Positions 1 through 7,687 of a DNA stretch of 64,000 nt are shown here, piece after piece; position 1 is the first letter of the stretch; each line of letters begins with the position of its first letter. The DNA is from Variovorax sp. UMC13. Lineage in GTDB: Bacteria; Pseudomonadota; Gammaproteobacteria; Burkholderiales; Burkholderiaceae_C. The translations under genes were made by a program, and so were the position numbers. Location of the stretch: the NCBI RefSeq assembly GCF_014170375.1, contig NZ_LZZW01000029.1, positions 129,501 through 193,500 of the forward strand, written 5' to 3'. Under the pieces are notes generated by a model. It was not told the origin of the DNA, did not search any database, and worked only from the letters and a program-made list of their open reading frames with translations.

Positions 1-185
1 AGAAGATTACGTATAAAATACGCAAGCATTCGTTGCAAAAGCTTCCCTACATCCTCGTCGTGGGCGACAAGGAGAAGGAAGCAGGTGCCGTCGCAGTGCG
101 CGCCCGAGGCAATGTTGACCTCGGTGCCATGTCGGTCGAGGCGTTCTCCCAAAAGATCGCCGACGACATTCAACACAAACGCTGA
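1..185 (+). CDS. thrS: Threonyl-tRNA synthetase, C-terminal end (partial)
   Basis: The reading frame is open from base 3 to a TGA at 183-185 and enters from outside the window. The visible 60 residues include LPYILVVGDKEKEAGAVAVR and end in QHKR. This is the end of the class II tRNA-synthetase anticodon-binding domain of ThrRS, which charges tRNA-Thr in the cytoplasm. The identification rests on this tail and on position: thrS immediately precedes infC in most proteobacteria. The catalytic and editing domains are not in the window. Confidence 0.9.
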   Translation, partial: KITYKIRKHSLQKLPYILVVGDKEKEAGAVAVRARGNVDLGAMSVEAFSQKIADDIQHKR

Positions 186-230
186 TTTTTCGGAACAGGC
201 CGGTTGTGGCGCGTGGATGCGACGGTGTTA

Positions 231-247
231 GCTACAGTTTCTGTAGC
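231..247 (+). other. Perfect hairpin in the thrS-infC intergenic leader
   Basis: GCTACAG (231-237) and CTGTAGC (241-247) form a perfect 7-bp stem with a TTT loop. No T-run follows, so it is not an intrinsic terminator. It ends about 10 bases before the likely infC Shine-Dalgarno GAAGGA (257-262), so it could shield or position the ribosome-binding site or mark a processing site. The structure is seen directly; the role is inference. Confidence 0.5.
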
Positions 248-270
248 AAGTTGTTTGAAGGATTCTGACC

Positions 271-882
271 ATCGCTACTGCATTTCGCGACCGCCGCCAC
301 CGCGAGGAACGCCAACACCGCCTGAACCGGGAAATCATGGCCCCGGAAGTCCGCCTTGTAGGCCCGGAAAACGAGCCATTGGGTGTCATGAGTATTTCCG
401 AGGCTCTGCGTCTGGCCGGTGAGGCCGATGTGGACCTGGTGGAGGTTGTCGCCGCGGCGAATCCGCCGGTGTGTCGCCTGATCGAGTACGGGAAGTTCAA
501 GTACCACGAGCAGAAGAAGGCCGCCGAAGCGAAGTCGAAGCAGAAGGTCATCGAGGTCAAGGAAATCAAGTTCCGGCCCGGTACCGACGACGGCGACTAC
601 AACATCAAGATGCGCAACATCAAGCGCTTCCTTGAGGACGGCGACAAATGCAAGATCACGCTGCGCTTCCGCGGCCGCGAGATCACGCACCAGGAACTCG
701 GCCTGGCCCTGCTGCAGCGCATCCGCGACGAGCTGGGCGACACCATCCTGGTCGAGCAGTTCCCCAAGCTGGAAGGCCGCCAGATGATCATGATGATCGC
801 GCCTGGCCGCAAGAAGCCGGGTGGCGCGCCGAAGCCGGCCGCCGCCGCAGAGGGTGCGGCACCCGCAACGGCTTCGGCCTGA
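271..882 (+). CDS. infC: Translation initiation factor IF-3, probable AUC start
   Basis: IF-3 binds the 30S subunit, keeps it apart from 50S and checks start-codon pairing. The product has the IF3-N domain (PEVRLVGPENEPLGVM), the linker EQKKAAEAKSKQKVIEVKE, the IF3-C domain (IKFRPGTDDGDYNIKMRNI to MIMMIAPGRKK) and a short Ala/Pro tail. The first ATG (337) would cut off the conserved RLNREI that opens the family. In-frame ATC at 271 lies 8 bases after GAAGGA (257-262) and would give 203 residues beginning ATAFRDRRHREER. Other in-frame non-ATG codons are ATT at 262, which abuts the Shine-Dalgarno, and CTG at 265. A rare start fits the known autoregulation of infC, which uses AUU in E. coli. Function is near certain; the exact start codon is inferred. 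Confidence 0.93.
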   Translation: MATAFRDRRHREERQHRLNREIMAPEVRLVGPENEPLGVMSISEALRLAGEADVDLVEVVAAANPPVCRLIEYGKFKYHEQKKAAEAKSKQKVIEVKEIKFRPGTDDGDYNIKMRNIKRFLEDGDKCKITLRFRGREITHQELGLALLQRIRDELGDTILVEQFPKLEGRQMIMMIAPGRKKPGGAPKPAAAAEGAAPATASA

Positions 883-915
883 GCGACGAGAGCAGAAAAG
901 TTTTTGAAGGGATTT

Positions 916-939
916 CGCCGGCGCTGCAAAGCGACGGCG
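916..939 (+). promoter_or_regulatory. Strong hairpin with GNRA-type loop in the rpmI leader
   Basis: CGCCG (916-920) pairs with CGGCG (935-939), and CGCT (922-925) with AGCG (930-933). One G/A mismatch separates the two helices, and the loop is GCAA. It sits in the 137-base infC-rpmI spacer upstream of the AAAGGAG ribosome-binding site of rpmI. In E. coli this region carries the L20 translational operator that represses rpmI-rplT. A similar role here is inference from position only. Confidence 0.35.
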
Positions 940-1019
940 AGATGAAGAAGTGTCTCGGGGCCAACAAGTCTGCGGAGTTTCCGTGGCGCCTCACGAGCAC
1001 AAATTAAAGGAGCATTCAC

Positions 1020-1223
1020 ATGCCCAAAATGAAGACCAAGAGCAGCGCGAAAAAACGTTTCCGCGTTCGTCCCGGTGGCACCGTCAAGCGCGGTCAAGCC
1101 TTCAAGCGTCACATCTTGACGAAGAAGACCACCAAGAACAAGCGTCACCTCCGTGGTGCAGTCGCAGTGCATGAGACCAACATGGTTTCTGTCGCCGCCA
1201 TGCTGCCCGGCCGTGGCATTTAA
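1020..1223 (+). CDS. rpmI: 50S ribosomal protein L35
   Basis: This 67-residue, strongly basic protein starts MPKMKTKSSAKKRFRVRPGG and contains the family-typical KRGQAFKRHILTKKTTKNKRHLRG. It is a structural protein of the large ribosomal subunit. The ATG at 1020 follows AAAGGAG with ideal spacing. It lies between infC and rplT as in nearly all proteobacteria and is probably co-transcribed and translationally coupled with rplT, whose start is 24 bases after the stop. Confidence 0.98.
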   Translation: MPKMKTKSSAKKRFRVRPGGTVKRGQAFKRHILTKKTTKNKRHLRGAVAVHETNMVSVAAMLPGRGI

Positions 1224-1247
1224 CCCAGACGAACAAGGAGTACTCAC

Positions 1248-1607
1248 ATGCCTCGCGTCAAACGTGGTGTAACGGCTCGCGCCCGCCACAAGAAAGTTCT
1301 CGCACTCGCCAAGGGTTTCCGCGGTCGCCGCGGCAATGTCTTCCGCGTCGCCAAACAGGCGGTGATGAAGGCAGGCCAATACGCCTACCGTGATCGCCGC
1401 ACCAAGAAGCGCGTCTTCCGTCAACTGTGGATCGCGCGTATCAACGCCGCCTCGCGTGAACTGGGCCTGACCTACAGCCAGTTCGCCAATGGCATCCGCA
1501 AGGCCGGCATCGAGATCGACCGCAAGATGCTTGCGGACATCGCCGTGCATGACAAGGCCGCTTTTGCCGGCATCGTGGAGCAGGTCAAGGCCAAGCTGGC
1601 TGCTTGA
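1248..1607 (+). CDS. rplT: 50S ribosomal protein L20
   Basis: This 119-residue basic protein begins MPRVKRGVTARARHKKVLAL and has the conserved GFRGRRGNVFRVAKQAVMKAGQYAYRD stretch, of which the first part binds 23S rRNA. It is needed for early 50S assembly. In several bacteria it represses translation of rpmI-rplT. CAAGGAG precedes the ATG. The gene is followed by a terminator-like structure 57 bases after the stop. Confidence 0.98.
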   Translation: MPRVKRGVTARARHKKVLALAKGFRGRRGNVFRVAKQAVMKAGQYAYRDRRTKKRVFRQLWIARINAASRELGLTYSQFANGIRKAGIEIDRKMLADIAVHDKAAFAGIVEQVKAKLAA

Positions 1608-1663
1608 TCCCGCACAGCAGACGGCAGCCCTTTCGGGGGCGTCCGTTTGCGCCCACGGCACAA

Positions 1664-1705
1664 GGGCTGGCGCTTGAAAGAGCACCAGCCCTTTTTTATT
1701 TTTTC
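1664..1705 (+). terminator. Intrinsic terminator or attenuator between rplT and pheS
   Basis: GGGCTGG (1664-1670) pairs with CCAGCCC (1685-1691), extended inwards by GCT/AGC after a C/A mismatch. It is followed by six Ts (1692-1697), an A and a further T-rich stretch. The T-run ends only about 14 bases before the pheS ATG, so no promoter fits between them. AGCCCTT (1626-1632) is a perfect complement of AAGGGCT (1662-1668), which overlaps the left terminator arm, so an alternative antiterminator fold is possible. Attenuation of pheST is known in E. coli through the pheM leader peptide. No Phe-rich leader peptide is obvious here, so the signal that would switch the folds is unknown. Confidence 0.75.
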
Positions 1706-1718
1706 CCGAAGAAATCCC

Positions 1719-2795
1719 ATGAACGAGTTGGACTCTCTGGTCGCCACCGCCAGCGCCGCCTTCGCCCAGGCGACGGCTCCCGCGGAGCTTGAAAACGCCA
1801 AGGCGCTGTTTCTCGGCAAGGCCGGCCGCATCACCGAGCTGATGAAGGGCATGGCCCAACTGCCGGTCGACGAGAAGAAGTCGCGCGGCGCCGCCATCAA
1901 CGTGGCCAAGCAGGCCATCGAGGCCGCGCTGAACGAGCGCCGCCAGCAACTCGCCGACGAGGAACTCGCGGTGCAACTGCGCGCCGAGGCGCTCGACGTG
2001 ACCCTGCCGGGCCGCAAGCACGCCGGCGGTGGCCTGCACCCGGTGAGCCGCACGCTGGAACGCATCGAGGCGATCTTCTCCAGCATGGGCTTCGACGTGG
2101 CCGACGGCCCGGAGATCGAGAGCGACTGGCACAGCTTCACCTCGCTCAACAACCCGCCGAACCATCCGGCGCGTTCGATGCAGGACACCTTCTACGTCGA
2201 CATCAACGGCGACGACGGCGTGCCCTACAACCTGCGCCCGCACACCAGCCCGATGCAGGTGCGCTACGCCCACCAACACATCAAGAAGCACGCCGCCGCC
2301 TTCGAGGCCGCGGCCGCCGACGCCACCGGCACGCTCAAGGCGCCCGAGATCCGCGTGATCGCGCCGGGCCGCACCTACCGCGTGGACAGCGACGCCACGC
2401 ACTCGCCGATGTTCCACCAGTGCGAAGGCCTGTGGCTGGGCGAGAACGTGAGCTTCAAGGACCTGAAGGTGGTGTTCACCGACTTCTGCCGTACCTTCTT
2501 CGAGAGCGACGACCTGGTGCTGCGCTTCCGCCCCAGCTTCTTCCCGTTCACCGAGCCCAGCGCCGAGATCGACATCCAGTTCCAGAGCGGCCCGCTGGCC
2601 GGCCGCTGGCTCGAGGTCGCGGGCTCCGGCCAGGTGCACCCCAACGTCGTGCGCAACATGGGGCTGGACCCCGAGCGCTACATCGGCTTCGCCTTCGGCA
2701 TGGGCCCGGACCGGCTCACCATGCTGCGCTATGGCGTGAGCGACCTCCGGCTGTTCTTCGACGGCGATCTGCGTTTCCTCTCGCAATTCCGCTGA
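1719..2795 (+). CDS. pheS: Phenylalanyl-tRNA synthetase alpha subunit
   Basis: PheS forms the catalytic half of the alpha2-beta2 enzyme that charges tRNA-Phe. The 358-residue product starts MNELDSLVATASAAFAQ, with an N-terminal coiled-coil arm (about 1-90) and then a class II synthetase core. The core has FHQCEGLWL (motif 2 area) and GFAFGMGPDRLTMLRYG (motif 3, ATP binding) and ends FLSQFR, as the family does. The frame extends upstream to TTG 1647, but that would start inside the terminator; ATG 1719 matches the family N-terminus. The ribosome-binding site is weak. pheT follows 36 bases after the stop. Confidence 0.98.
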   Translation: MNELDSLVATASAAFAQATAPAELENAKALFLGKAGRITELMKGMAQLPVDEKKSRGAAINVAKQAIEAALNERRQQLADEELAVQLRAEALDVTLPGRKHAGGGLHPVSRTLERIEAIFSSMGFDVADGPEIESDWHSFTSLNNPPNHPARSMQDTFYVDINGDDGVPYNLRPHTSPMQVRYAHQHIKKHAAAFEAAAADATGTLKAPEIRVIAPGRTYRVDSDATHSPMFHQCEGLWLGENVSFKDLKVVFTDFCRTFFESDDLVLRFRPSFFPFTEPSAEIDIQFQSGPLAGRWLEVAGSGQVHPNVVRNMGLDPERYIGFAFGMGPDRLTMLRYGVSDLRLFFDGDLRFLSQFR

Positions 2796-2831
2796 TCCAG
2801 CCCCGACAACGCCCCGAACGAGAACGAGAAG

Positions 2832-5252
2832 ATGCAATTCCCCGAATCCTGGTTGCGCGAGTTCTGCAACCCGCCGCTGTCCAGCGCCGACCTGGCCGAG
2901 ACGCTCACCATGGGCGGCTTCGAAGTCGAAGAGCGCCGTCCCGTCGCGCCGCCCTTCAGCAAGATCGTGGTCGGCGAGATCAAGGAAGCCGAGCAGCACC
3001 CCAATGCCGATCGACTGCGCGTGTGCCAGGTCGACGTGGGCAAGGGCGCCCTGCTCAACATCGTCTGCGGCGCGCCCAATGCGCGCGTGGGCATCAAGGT
3101 GCCGTGCGCGCTGGTCGGCGCCGAGCTGCCCCCCGGTGAAGACGGCAAGCCTTTCCTGATCAAGCTGGGCAAGCTGCGCGGCGTCGAGAGCCAGGGCATG
3201 CTGTGCTCGGCGCGCGAGCTCAAGCTCAGCGAAGACCACGGCGGCCTGCTCGAGCTGGCGGCCGATGCGCCCGTCGGCGCCGATGTGCGTGAGGTGCTCA
3301 AGCTCGACGACGCGCTGCTCACCTTGAAGCTCACGCCCAACCTGGCGCACGGCCTCAGCGTCTACGGCATCGCGCGCGAACTCTCGGCGCTGACCGGCGC
3401 GCCGCTGACCACGCCCCCGATCGCCTCGGTAGCCGCGGCCCATGCCGACCGGCTGCCGGTGAAGGTCGAGGCGCCCGAACTGTGCGGCCGTTTCTCGGGC
3501 CGCATCGTGCGCAACGTCGACACCCGCGCCGCCACGCCGGCCTGGCTGGTCGAACGCCTCGCGCGCTGCGGCCAGCGCAGCGTCTCGCCGCTGGTCGACA
3601 TCTCGAACTACGTGATGTTCGAGTACGGCCAGCCGACCCACATCTTCGACCTCGACAAGATCCACGGCGGCCTCACGGTGCGCTGGGGCAAGGCCGGCGA
3701 ACAGCTCAAGCTGCTCAACGGCAATACCGTGACCGTCGATGAAAAGGTCGGCGTGATCGCGGACGAGCGCGAGGTCGAATCGCTGGCCGGCATCATGGGC
3801 GGCGATGCGACCGCGGTGTCGGACGACACGAAGAACATTTACGTCGAAGCCGCCTTCTGGTGGCCCGAGTCCATCCAGGGCCGTTCGCGCCGCTTCAACT
3901 TCTCGACCGATGCGGGGCACCGCTTCGAGCGCGGCGTCGACCCGAGCCGGACCATCGAGATCATCGAACGCATCACGCAACTGATCGTCGAGGTCTGCGG
4001 CGGCGCCGCCGGCCCCATCGACGACCAGACCCTGCGCCTGCCCGAAGCCAAGCCCGTCACGCTGCGCGTGGCCCGCGCGGCGCGCGTGATCGGCATGCCG
4101 GTCACGCAGGCGCAGTGCGTCGATGCGCTCAAGCGCCTGGGCCTGCCGATCGAGGAAGGCGAGGGCGTCGTGATCGTCACGCCGGCCCCGCACCGCTTCG
4201 ACCTGCAGATCGAGGAAGACCTGATCGAGGAGGTGGCGCGCCTGATCGGCTACAACAACCTGCCGACCACGCCGCCGCTCGCGCCCATCACCGCCCGCCT
4301 GCGCCCCGAAGCGCAGCGCAGCCGCTTCGCGGTGCGCCATCGCGTGGCCGCGCTGGGCTACCAGGAAACCATCAACTTCAGCTTCGTCGAAGCGCACTGG
4401 GAGAGCGATCTCGCCGGCAACGCCAACCCGATCAAGCTGCTGAACCCCATCGCCAGCCCGATGAGCGTGATGCGCTCGTCGCTGATCGGCTCGCTGCTGC
4501 AGGTGCTCAAGTTCAACCTCGACCGCAAGGCGCCGCGCGTGCGCGTGTTCGAGGCCGGCCGCGTGTTCCTGCGCGACGACACGGTCGCCACCACCGACAG
4601 CACCGTCAAGGGCATCCATCAGCCGATGCGCCTGGCCGGCCTGGCCTTCGGCGATGCGGCCGAGGCGCGCTGGGACGGCAAGCCCCAGCGCGTGGACTTC
4701 TACGACGTGAAGGGCGATGTCGAAGCCCTGCTCGCGCCGCTGGTGCCCACCTTCGAGGCCACCGAGCATCCCGCGCTGCACCCCGGGCGCGCGGCCCGCG
4801 TGCTGATCGACGGCAAGGCCATCGGCGTGGTCGGCGAACTGCACCCGCGCTGGCGCCAGAAGTGGGACTTCGCGCACGCGCCCATCGTGTTCGAACTCGC
4901 GCTCGACGCCGTGACCGCGCGCCCTGTGCCCCTGGCCCAGCCGGTGCCCAAGCACCAGGCCGTGGAGCGCGACATCGCGGTCGTGGTGACAGAGAGCGTC
5001 ACGCACGATGCGCTGCTGCAGGCCATCAACGGCGCGCCGACCGACGGCCTGCTGCGCGATGCGGCGCTGTTCGACATCTACCGTCCGCAGCCGGGCCGCG
5101 ACGGCGGGCTGGCGGCCGGCGAGAAGAGCATGGCGGTGCGCCTGAGCTTCCACAGCGACAGCGCCACGCTGACCGATGAACAGGTCGATCCGGCCGTGCG
5201 TGCGATCCTCGATCGCCTCGCGGAACGGCTCGGCGCACGCCTGCGAGGATAA
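2832..5252 (+). CDS. pheT: Phenylalanyl-tRNA synthetase beta subunit
   Basis: This 806-residue protein has the full domain order of long-type PheT. The N-terminal tRNA-binding OB-fold contains KIVVGEIKEAEQHPNADRLR. The B3/4 editing domain follows, then the B5 DNA-binding-like domain, a catalytic-like core, and a C-terminal FDX-ACB anticodon-binding domain (HQAVERDIAVVV to FHSDSATLTDEQVD). The beta subunit binds tRNA and hydrolyses mischarged Tyr-tRNA-Phe. Its TAA stop is five bases before the ihfA ATG, so ihfA is in the same transcript. Confidence 0.98.
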   Translation: MQFPESWLREFCNPPLSSADLAETLTMGGFEVEERRPVAPPFSKIVVGEIKEAEQHPNADRLRVCQVDVGKGALLNIVCGAPNARVGIKVPCALVGAELPPGEDGKPFLIKLGKLRGVESQGMLCSARELKLSEDHGGLLELAADAPVGADVREVLKLDDALLTLKLTPNLAHGLSVYGIARELSALTGAPLTTPPIASVAAAHADRLPVKVEAPELCGRFSGRIVRNVDTRAATPAWLVERLARCGQRSVSPLVDISNYVMFEYGQPTHIFDLDKIHGGLTVRWGKAGEQLKLLNGNTVTVDEKVGVIADEREVESLAGIMGGDATAVSDDTKNIYVEAAFWWPESIQGRSRRFNFSTDAGHRFERGVDPSRTIEIIERITQLIVEVCGGAAGPIDDQTLRLPEAKPVTLRVARAARVIGMPVTQAQCVDALKRLGLPIEEGEGVVIVTPAPHRFDLQIEEDLIEEVARLIGYNNLPTTPPLAPITARLRPEAQRSRFAVRHRVAALGYQETINFSFVEAHWESDLAGNANPIKLLNPIASPMSVMRSSLIGSLLQVLKFNLDRKAPRVRVFEAGRVFLRDDTVATTDSTVKGIHQPMRLAGLAFGDAAEARWDGKPQRVDFYDVKGDVEALLAPLVPTFEATEHPALHPGRAARVLIDGKAIGVVGELHPRWRQKWDFAHAPIVFELALDAVTARPVPLAQPVPKHQAVERDIAVVVTESVTHDALLQAINGAPTDGLLRDAALFDIYRPQPGRDGGLAAGEKSMAVRLSFHSDSATLTDEQVDPAVRAILDRLAERLGARLRG

Positions 5253-5257
5253 ACGCC

Positions 5258-5641
5258 ATGGATTTCACGCTCGAAGCCCTCGAAACGCCCGCGCTCACCA
5301 AGGCGCACTTGGCCGAACTGCTGTTCGAGCAGATCGGTCTGAACAAGCGCGAATCGAAGGACATGGTCGAGGCCTTCTTCGAACTGGTGTCCAGTGGCCT
5401 GATCGAAGGCACCGACGTCAAGATCTCGGGCTTCGGCAATTTCCAGATCCGTGTGAAGGCGCCGCGGCCGGGTCGCAACCCGCGCACCGGCGAGGCCATT
5501 CCCATCGGCGCGCGCCGTGTCGCGACCTTCCATGCCAGCGCCAAGCTCAAGGAGCAGATCCAGGGCGGATTGGTCGTCGAGGCGGCCGAAGATGCCGGCG
5601 AAACAACGTCCGCCGAAGTCTGGCGCGTCGGTACGGAATAA
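5258..5641 (+). CDS. ihfA: Integration host factor alpha subunit
   Basis: IhfA pairs with IhfB to bend DNA sharply at specific sites, affecting transcription, recombination and replication. The 127-residue product has the HU/IHF fold signature. It begins with LTKAHLAELLFEQIGLNKRESKD and has the DNA-minor-groove arm RPGRNPRTGEAIPIGARRV with its intercalating proline. It is slightly longer than E. coli IhfA (99 residues), with extensions at both ends, as is usual in Burkholderiales. GAGGAT precedes the ATG, five bases after pheT. Confidence 0.96.
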   Translation: MDFTLEALETPALTKAHLAELLFEQIGLNKRESKDMVEAFFELVSSGLIEGTDVKISGFGNFQIRVKAPRPGRNPRTGEAIPIGARRVATFHASAKLKEQIQGGLVVEAAEDAGETTSAEVWRVGTE

Positions 5642-5706
5642 GTGCTTGGTCGGGCGCGCGTGCCTGGAGTAACCTATGAGGTTTCGCGCGCACGATCTTG
5701 ATTTCA

Positions 5707-6189
5707 ATGGAGAAAACCCTCCCACCGATTCCTGTCAAACGCTACTTCACGATCGGTGAAGTGGGCGAGCTCTGCGGTGTGAAGCCGCACGTGCTTCGCT
5801 ATTGGGAGCAGGAATTCACCCAGCTGCGGCCGATGAAGCGGCGCGGCAACCGTCGTTACTACCAGCACCACGAGGTGCTGATGATCCGGCGCATCCGCGA
5901 CCTGCTCTACGACCAGGGCTTCACCATCAGCGGCGCCCGCAACAAGCTGCAGGAACTCACGCAGTCCGAGCGCGAACGCCGCAAGGCGGGCGGCTTGGCC
6001 GAAGAGGTGCATCTCGACGGCGTCGAGGCCACCGACATCGAGCCGGAGGAGTGGGAAGCGGCGACGCATCACGCGCAGCCCGCCGAACAGGGCGCCGTTG
6101 CGACGCCGCACGCCGTCGATCCGGTGCCCTGGCAGCAATTGCGACGCGAGTTGTTTGAAATTCGTGAGCTGTTGACGTCGGGACACTGA
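5707..6189 (+). CDS. MerR-family transcriptional regulator
   Basis: The 160-residue protein has an N-terminal MerR winged helix-turn-helix (KRYFTIGEVGELCGVKPHVL, then RYWEQEF) and a short acidic C-terminal tail with no metal-binding cysteines. It belongs to the ihfA-linked MerR group that is almost always found between ihfA and tRNA-Pro in betaproteobacteria; its regulon is not known to me. The ATG at 5707 was chosen over the in-frame TTG at 5698 because the family starts MEKTLPPIP. The ribosome-binding site is not obvious. Confidence 0.9.
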   Translation: MEKTLPPIPVKRYFTIGEVGELCGVKPHVLRYWEQEFTQLRPMKRRGNRRYYQHHEVLMIRRIRDLLYDQGFTISGARNKLQELTQSERERRKAGGLAEEVHLDGVEATDIEPEEWEAATHHAQPAEQGAVATPHAVDPVPWQQLRRELFEIRELLTSGH

Positions 6190-6199
6190 TCTCACCGGC

Positions 6200-6205
6200 T
6201 ATAAT
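6200..6205 (+). promoter_or_regulatory. Sigma-70 -10 box of the tRNA-Pro gene
   Basis: A perfect TATAAT lies at 6200-6205, ten bases before the mature 5' end of the tRNA. A TTGACG at 6172-6177 is the best -35-like hexamer, but the 22-base spacer is too long. The real -35 may therefore be weak, with the discriminator or an upstream element doing the work. The box begins 11 bases after the merR stop. Confidence 0.6.
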
Positions 6206-6214
6206 CACAGGCTT

Positions 6215-6291
6215 CGGTGTGTGGCGCAGCCTGGTAGCGCACTTGCATGGGGTGCAAGGGGTCGAAGGTTCGAATCCTTTCACACCGACCA
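6215..6291 (+). tRNA. tRNA-Pro (anticodon GGG)
   Basis: The 77-base gene folds as a full cloverleaf. Acceptor CGGTGTG (6215-6221) pairs with CACACCG (6281-6287), followed by encoded ACCA. The anticodon stem is CTTGC/GCAAG with loop ATGGGGT, so the anticodon is GGG, reading CCC and CCU. The T-arm has the GGTTCGAATCC motif. The CCA end is encoded. Position downstream of ihfA-merR is typical of Burkholderiales. Confidence 0.97.
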
Positions 6292-6308
6292 TAAACGTCA
6301 GATAGATC

Positions 6309-6346
6309 AACGGGTCACGCTCACAAGGCGTGACCCGTTTTTCTTT
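6309..6346 (+). terminator. Rho-independent terminator after tRNA-Pro
   Basis: AACGGGTCACGC (6309-6320) is the exact reverse complement of GCGTGACCCGTT (6328-6339), with a seven-base loop and then a T-run interrupted by one C. It lies 17 bases after the tRNA and isolates it from the next gene. Confidence 0.93.
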
Positions 6347-6490
6347 GTCTTCGACCAACCCGCTCATGCGGTTCCCGCAAGTCTTGGACGCCTCCTGCCC
6401 GTACGGCTTGCCCGGCGTGGCGAAGAACAGATACCGTCGTCCTTCTGTCATGAGGCAGGGCTAGCGTCCAGGAACCTCCAGGAGCGCACG

Positions 6491-7531
6491 ATGAAACTGT
6501 CCCGACTCGGCATCGCCACGTTCAACCTGTTCAATCTCAATCTGCCTGGGCTTCGGATGTACGCGAACCAGGCGGGGTGGAGCCAGGCGCAGTACGACAG
6601 CAAGATCGGCTGGACGGCCCGGCAACTGCAATTGCTCGATGCCGATGTGGTCGGTTTCCAGGAGCTCTGGCATGGGGATGCGATGACGGCGGTGCTCGAT
6701 GCCGCCGGCTTGACCGACCAATACGAGCTGCTGGTGCAGGGCGATGCCAAGGGCACGAAGATCGTGTGCGCAGGCATCGTGCGCAAGGGCCTGTTGAGCA
6801 GCGCGCCGGACTGGATCAACGACTTTCCCGAGGCCTTCGTGCTGCGCTCGAGGGGCGACGACCCGCAGACGCCGCTGATCGAGGTCAACATCCGCGGCTT
6901 CTCGCGCCCGGTGCTGCACTTCACGATCCAGCCGCGCGAAGACGGCCCGGACGTACATGTCTACGTCTGCCACTTCAAGTCCAAGGCCCCCACGAAGGTC
7001 TTCAACGAGGACTGGTACCAGGCCGACAAGGACACCTACGGCAAGCACGGCGACGGCCTGGGCGCCGCGCTGTCCACCATCCGCCGCACCGCCGAGGCGG
7101 CCGCACTGCGCTTCCTGCTGAGCGAGTCGATGAAGGGCAACGACACGCCCGTGATCGTGCTGGGCGACATCAACGACGGCCAGCACAGCAACACCGCCAA
7201 CATCCTCACCGACCAGCCGCGCTACCTGGTGGGCGATTCGAAGGGCGGCGGCGACACCGCGCTCTACACGGCACAGACGCTGCAGGAGTACCGCGACACG
7301 CGCGACGTCTACTACACGCACATCCACCAGGACATCCGGGAATCGCTGGACCATGTGCTGGTGAGCCAGGAGTTCTACGACAACAGCCGCAAGCGCCTGT
7401 GGATGTTCGATGGCCTGATCATCAACAACGACCACCTGAATTTCGACGACCACAAGGGCCTGGGCACCAACGACCACGGCATCGTCCGCGCCACCTTCCA
7501 GTACAAGCCGATCACGAAGAGCGGTGTCTGA
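6491..7531 (+). CDS. Endonuclease/exonuclease/phosphatase-family protein
   Basis: The 346-residue protein has the EEP fold. It opens with LGIATFNLFNLNLPG and has FQELWH (the metal-binding Glu), CHFKSKAP, VLGDINDGQHS (catalytic Asp and Asn) and a C-terminal NDHGIV (the D-H pair). EEP enzymes are Mg2+-dependent phosphodiesterases or phosphatases acting on nucleic acids, lipids or small phosphoesters; the substrate here cannot be told. There is no signal peptide, so it is probably cytoplasmic. ATG 6491 follows CAGGAG. The frame runs upstream through the tRNA and terminator, which is clearly non-coding. No operon partner is evident. Confidence 0.85.
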   Translation: MKLSRLGIATFNLFNLNLPGLRMYANQAGWSQAQYDSKIGWTARQLQLLDADVVGFQELWHGDAMTAVLDAAGLTDQYELLVQGDAKGTKIVCAGIVRKGLLSSAPDWINDFPEAFVLRSRGDDPQTPLIEVNIRGFSRPVLHFTIQPREDGPDVHVYVCHFKSKAPTKVFNEDWYQADKDTYGKHGDGLGAALSTIRRTAEAAALRFLLSESMKGNDTPVIVLGDINDGQHSNTANILTDQPRYLVGDSKGGGDTALYTAQTLQEYRDTRDVYYTHIHQDIRESLDHVLVSQEFYDNSRKRLWMFDGLIINNDHLNFDDHKGLGTNDHGIVRATFQYKPITKSGV

Positions 7532-7687
7532 AGCCGGGGGCGGCGGGCCTTGAGCGAGGCACAGAAAGCGGTGCTGACGCCCGCCGAACGACGCCACTGG
7601 CGGCTCTGAATCCACCGTGTCGCGCCGGTGTCGACGCGCCTCCCGTGCGCGCTGGCGCGGGCGTTCCGCCGCGCCTATAGTGAACCC

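Noticed and set aside
1604..1792. Possible pheST leader peptide starting at TTG 1604
   Set aside because: The Phe codons arise only from the terminator T-run itself, the start overlaps the rplT stop, and the frame runs past the pheS start.
597..5153. Minus-strand open frame of 1518 codons opposite infC-pheT
   Set aside because: It is antisense to six conserved translation genes and has a low-complexity R/A/H/G composition. It is a high-GC shadow frame.
6172..6205. Complete sigma-70 promoter TTGACG...TATAAT for tRNA-Pro
   Set aside because: The 22-base spacer is outside the functional range, so only the -10 box is claimed.
6221..6490. N-terminal extension of the EEP-family protein through the tRNA-Pro gene
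   Set aside because: The frame is open by chance; the region encodes a complete tRNA and its terminator. ATG 6491 has a good ribosome-binding site.
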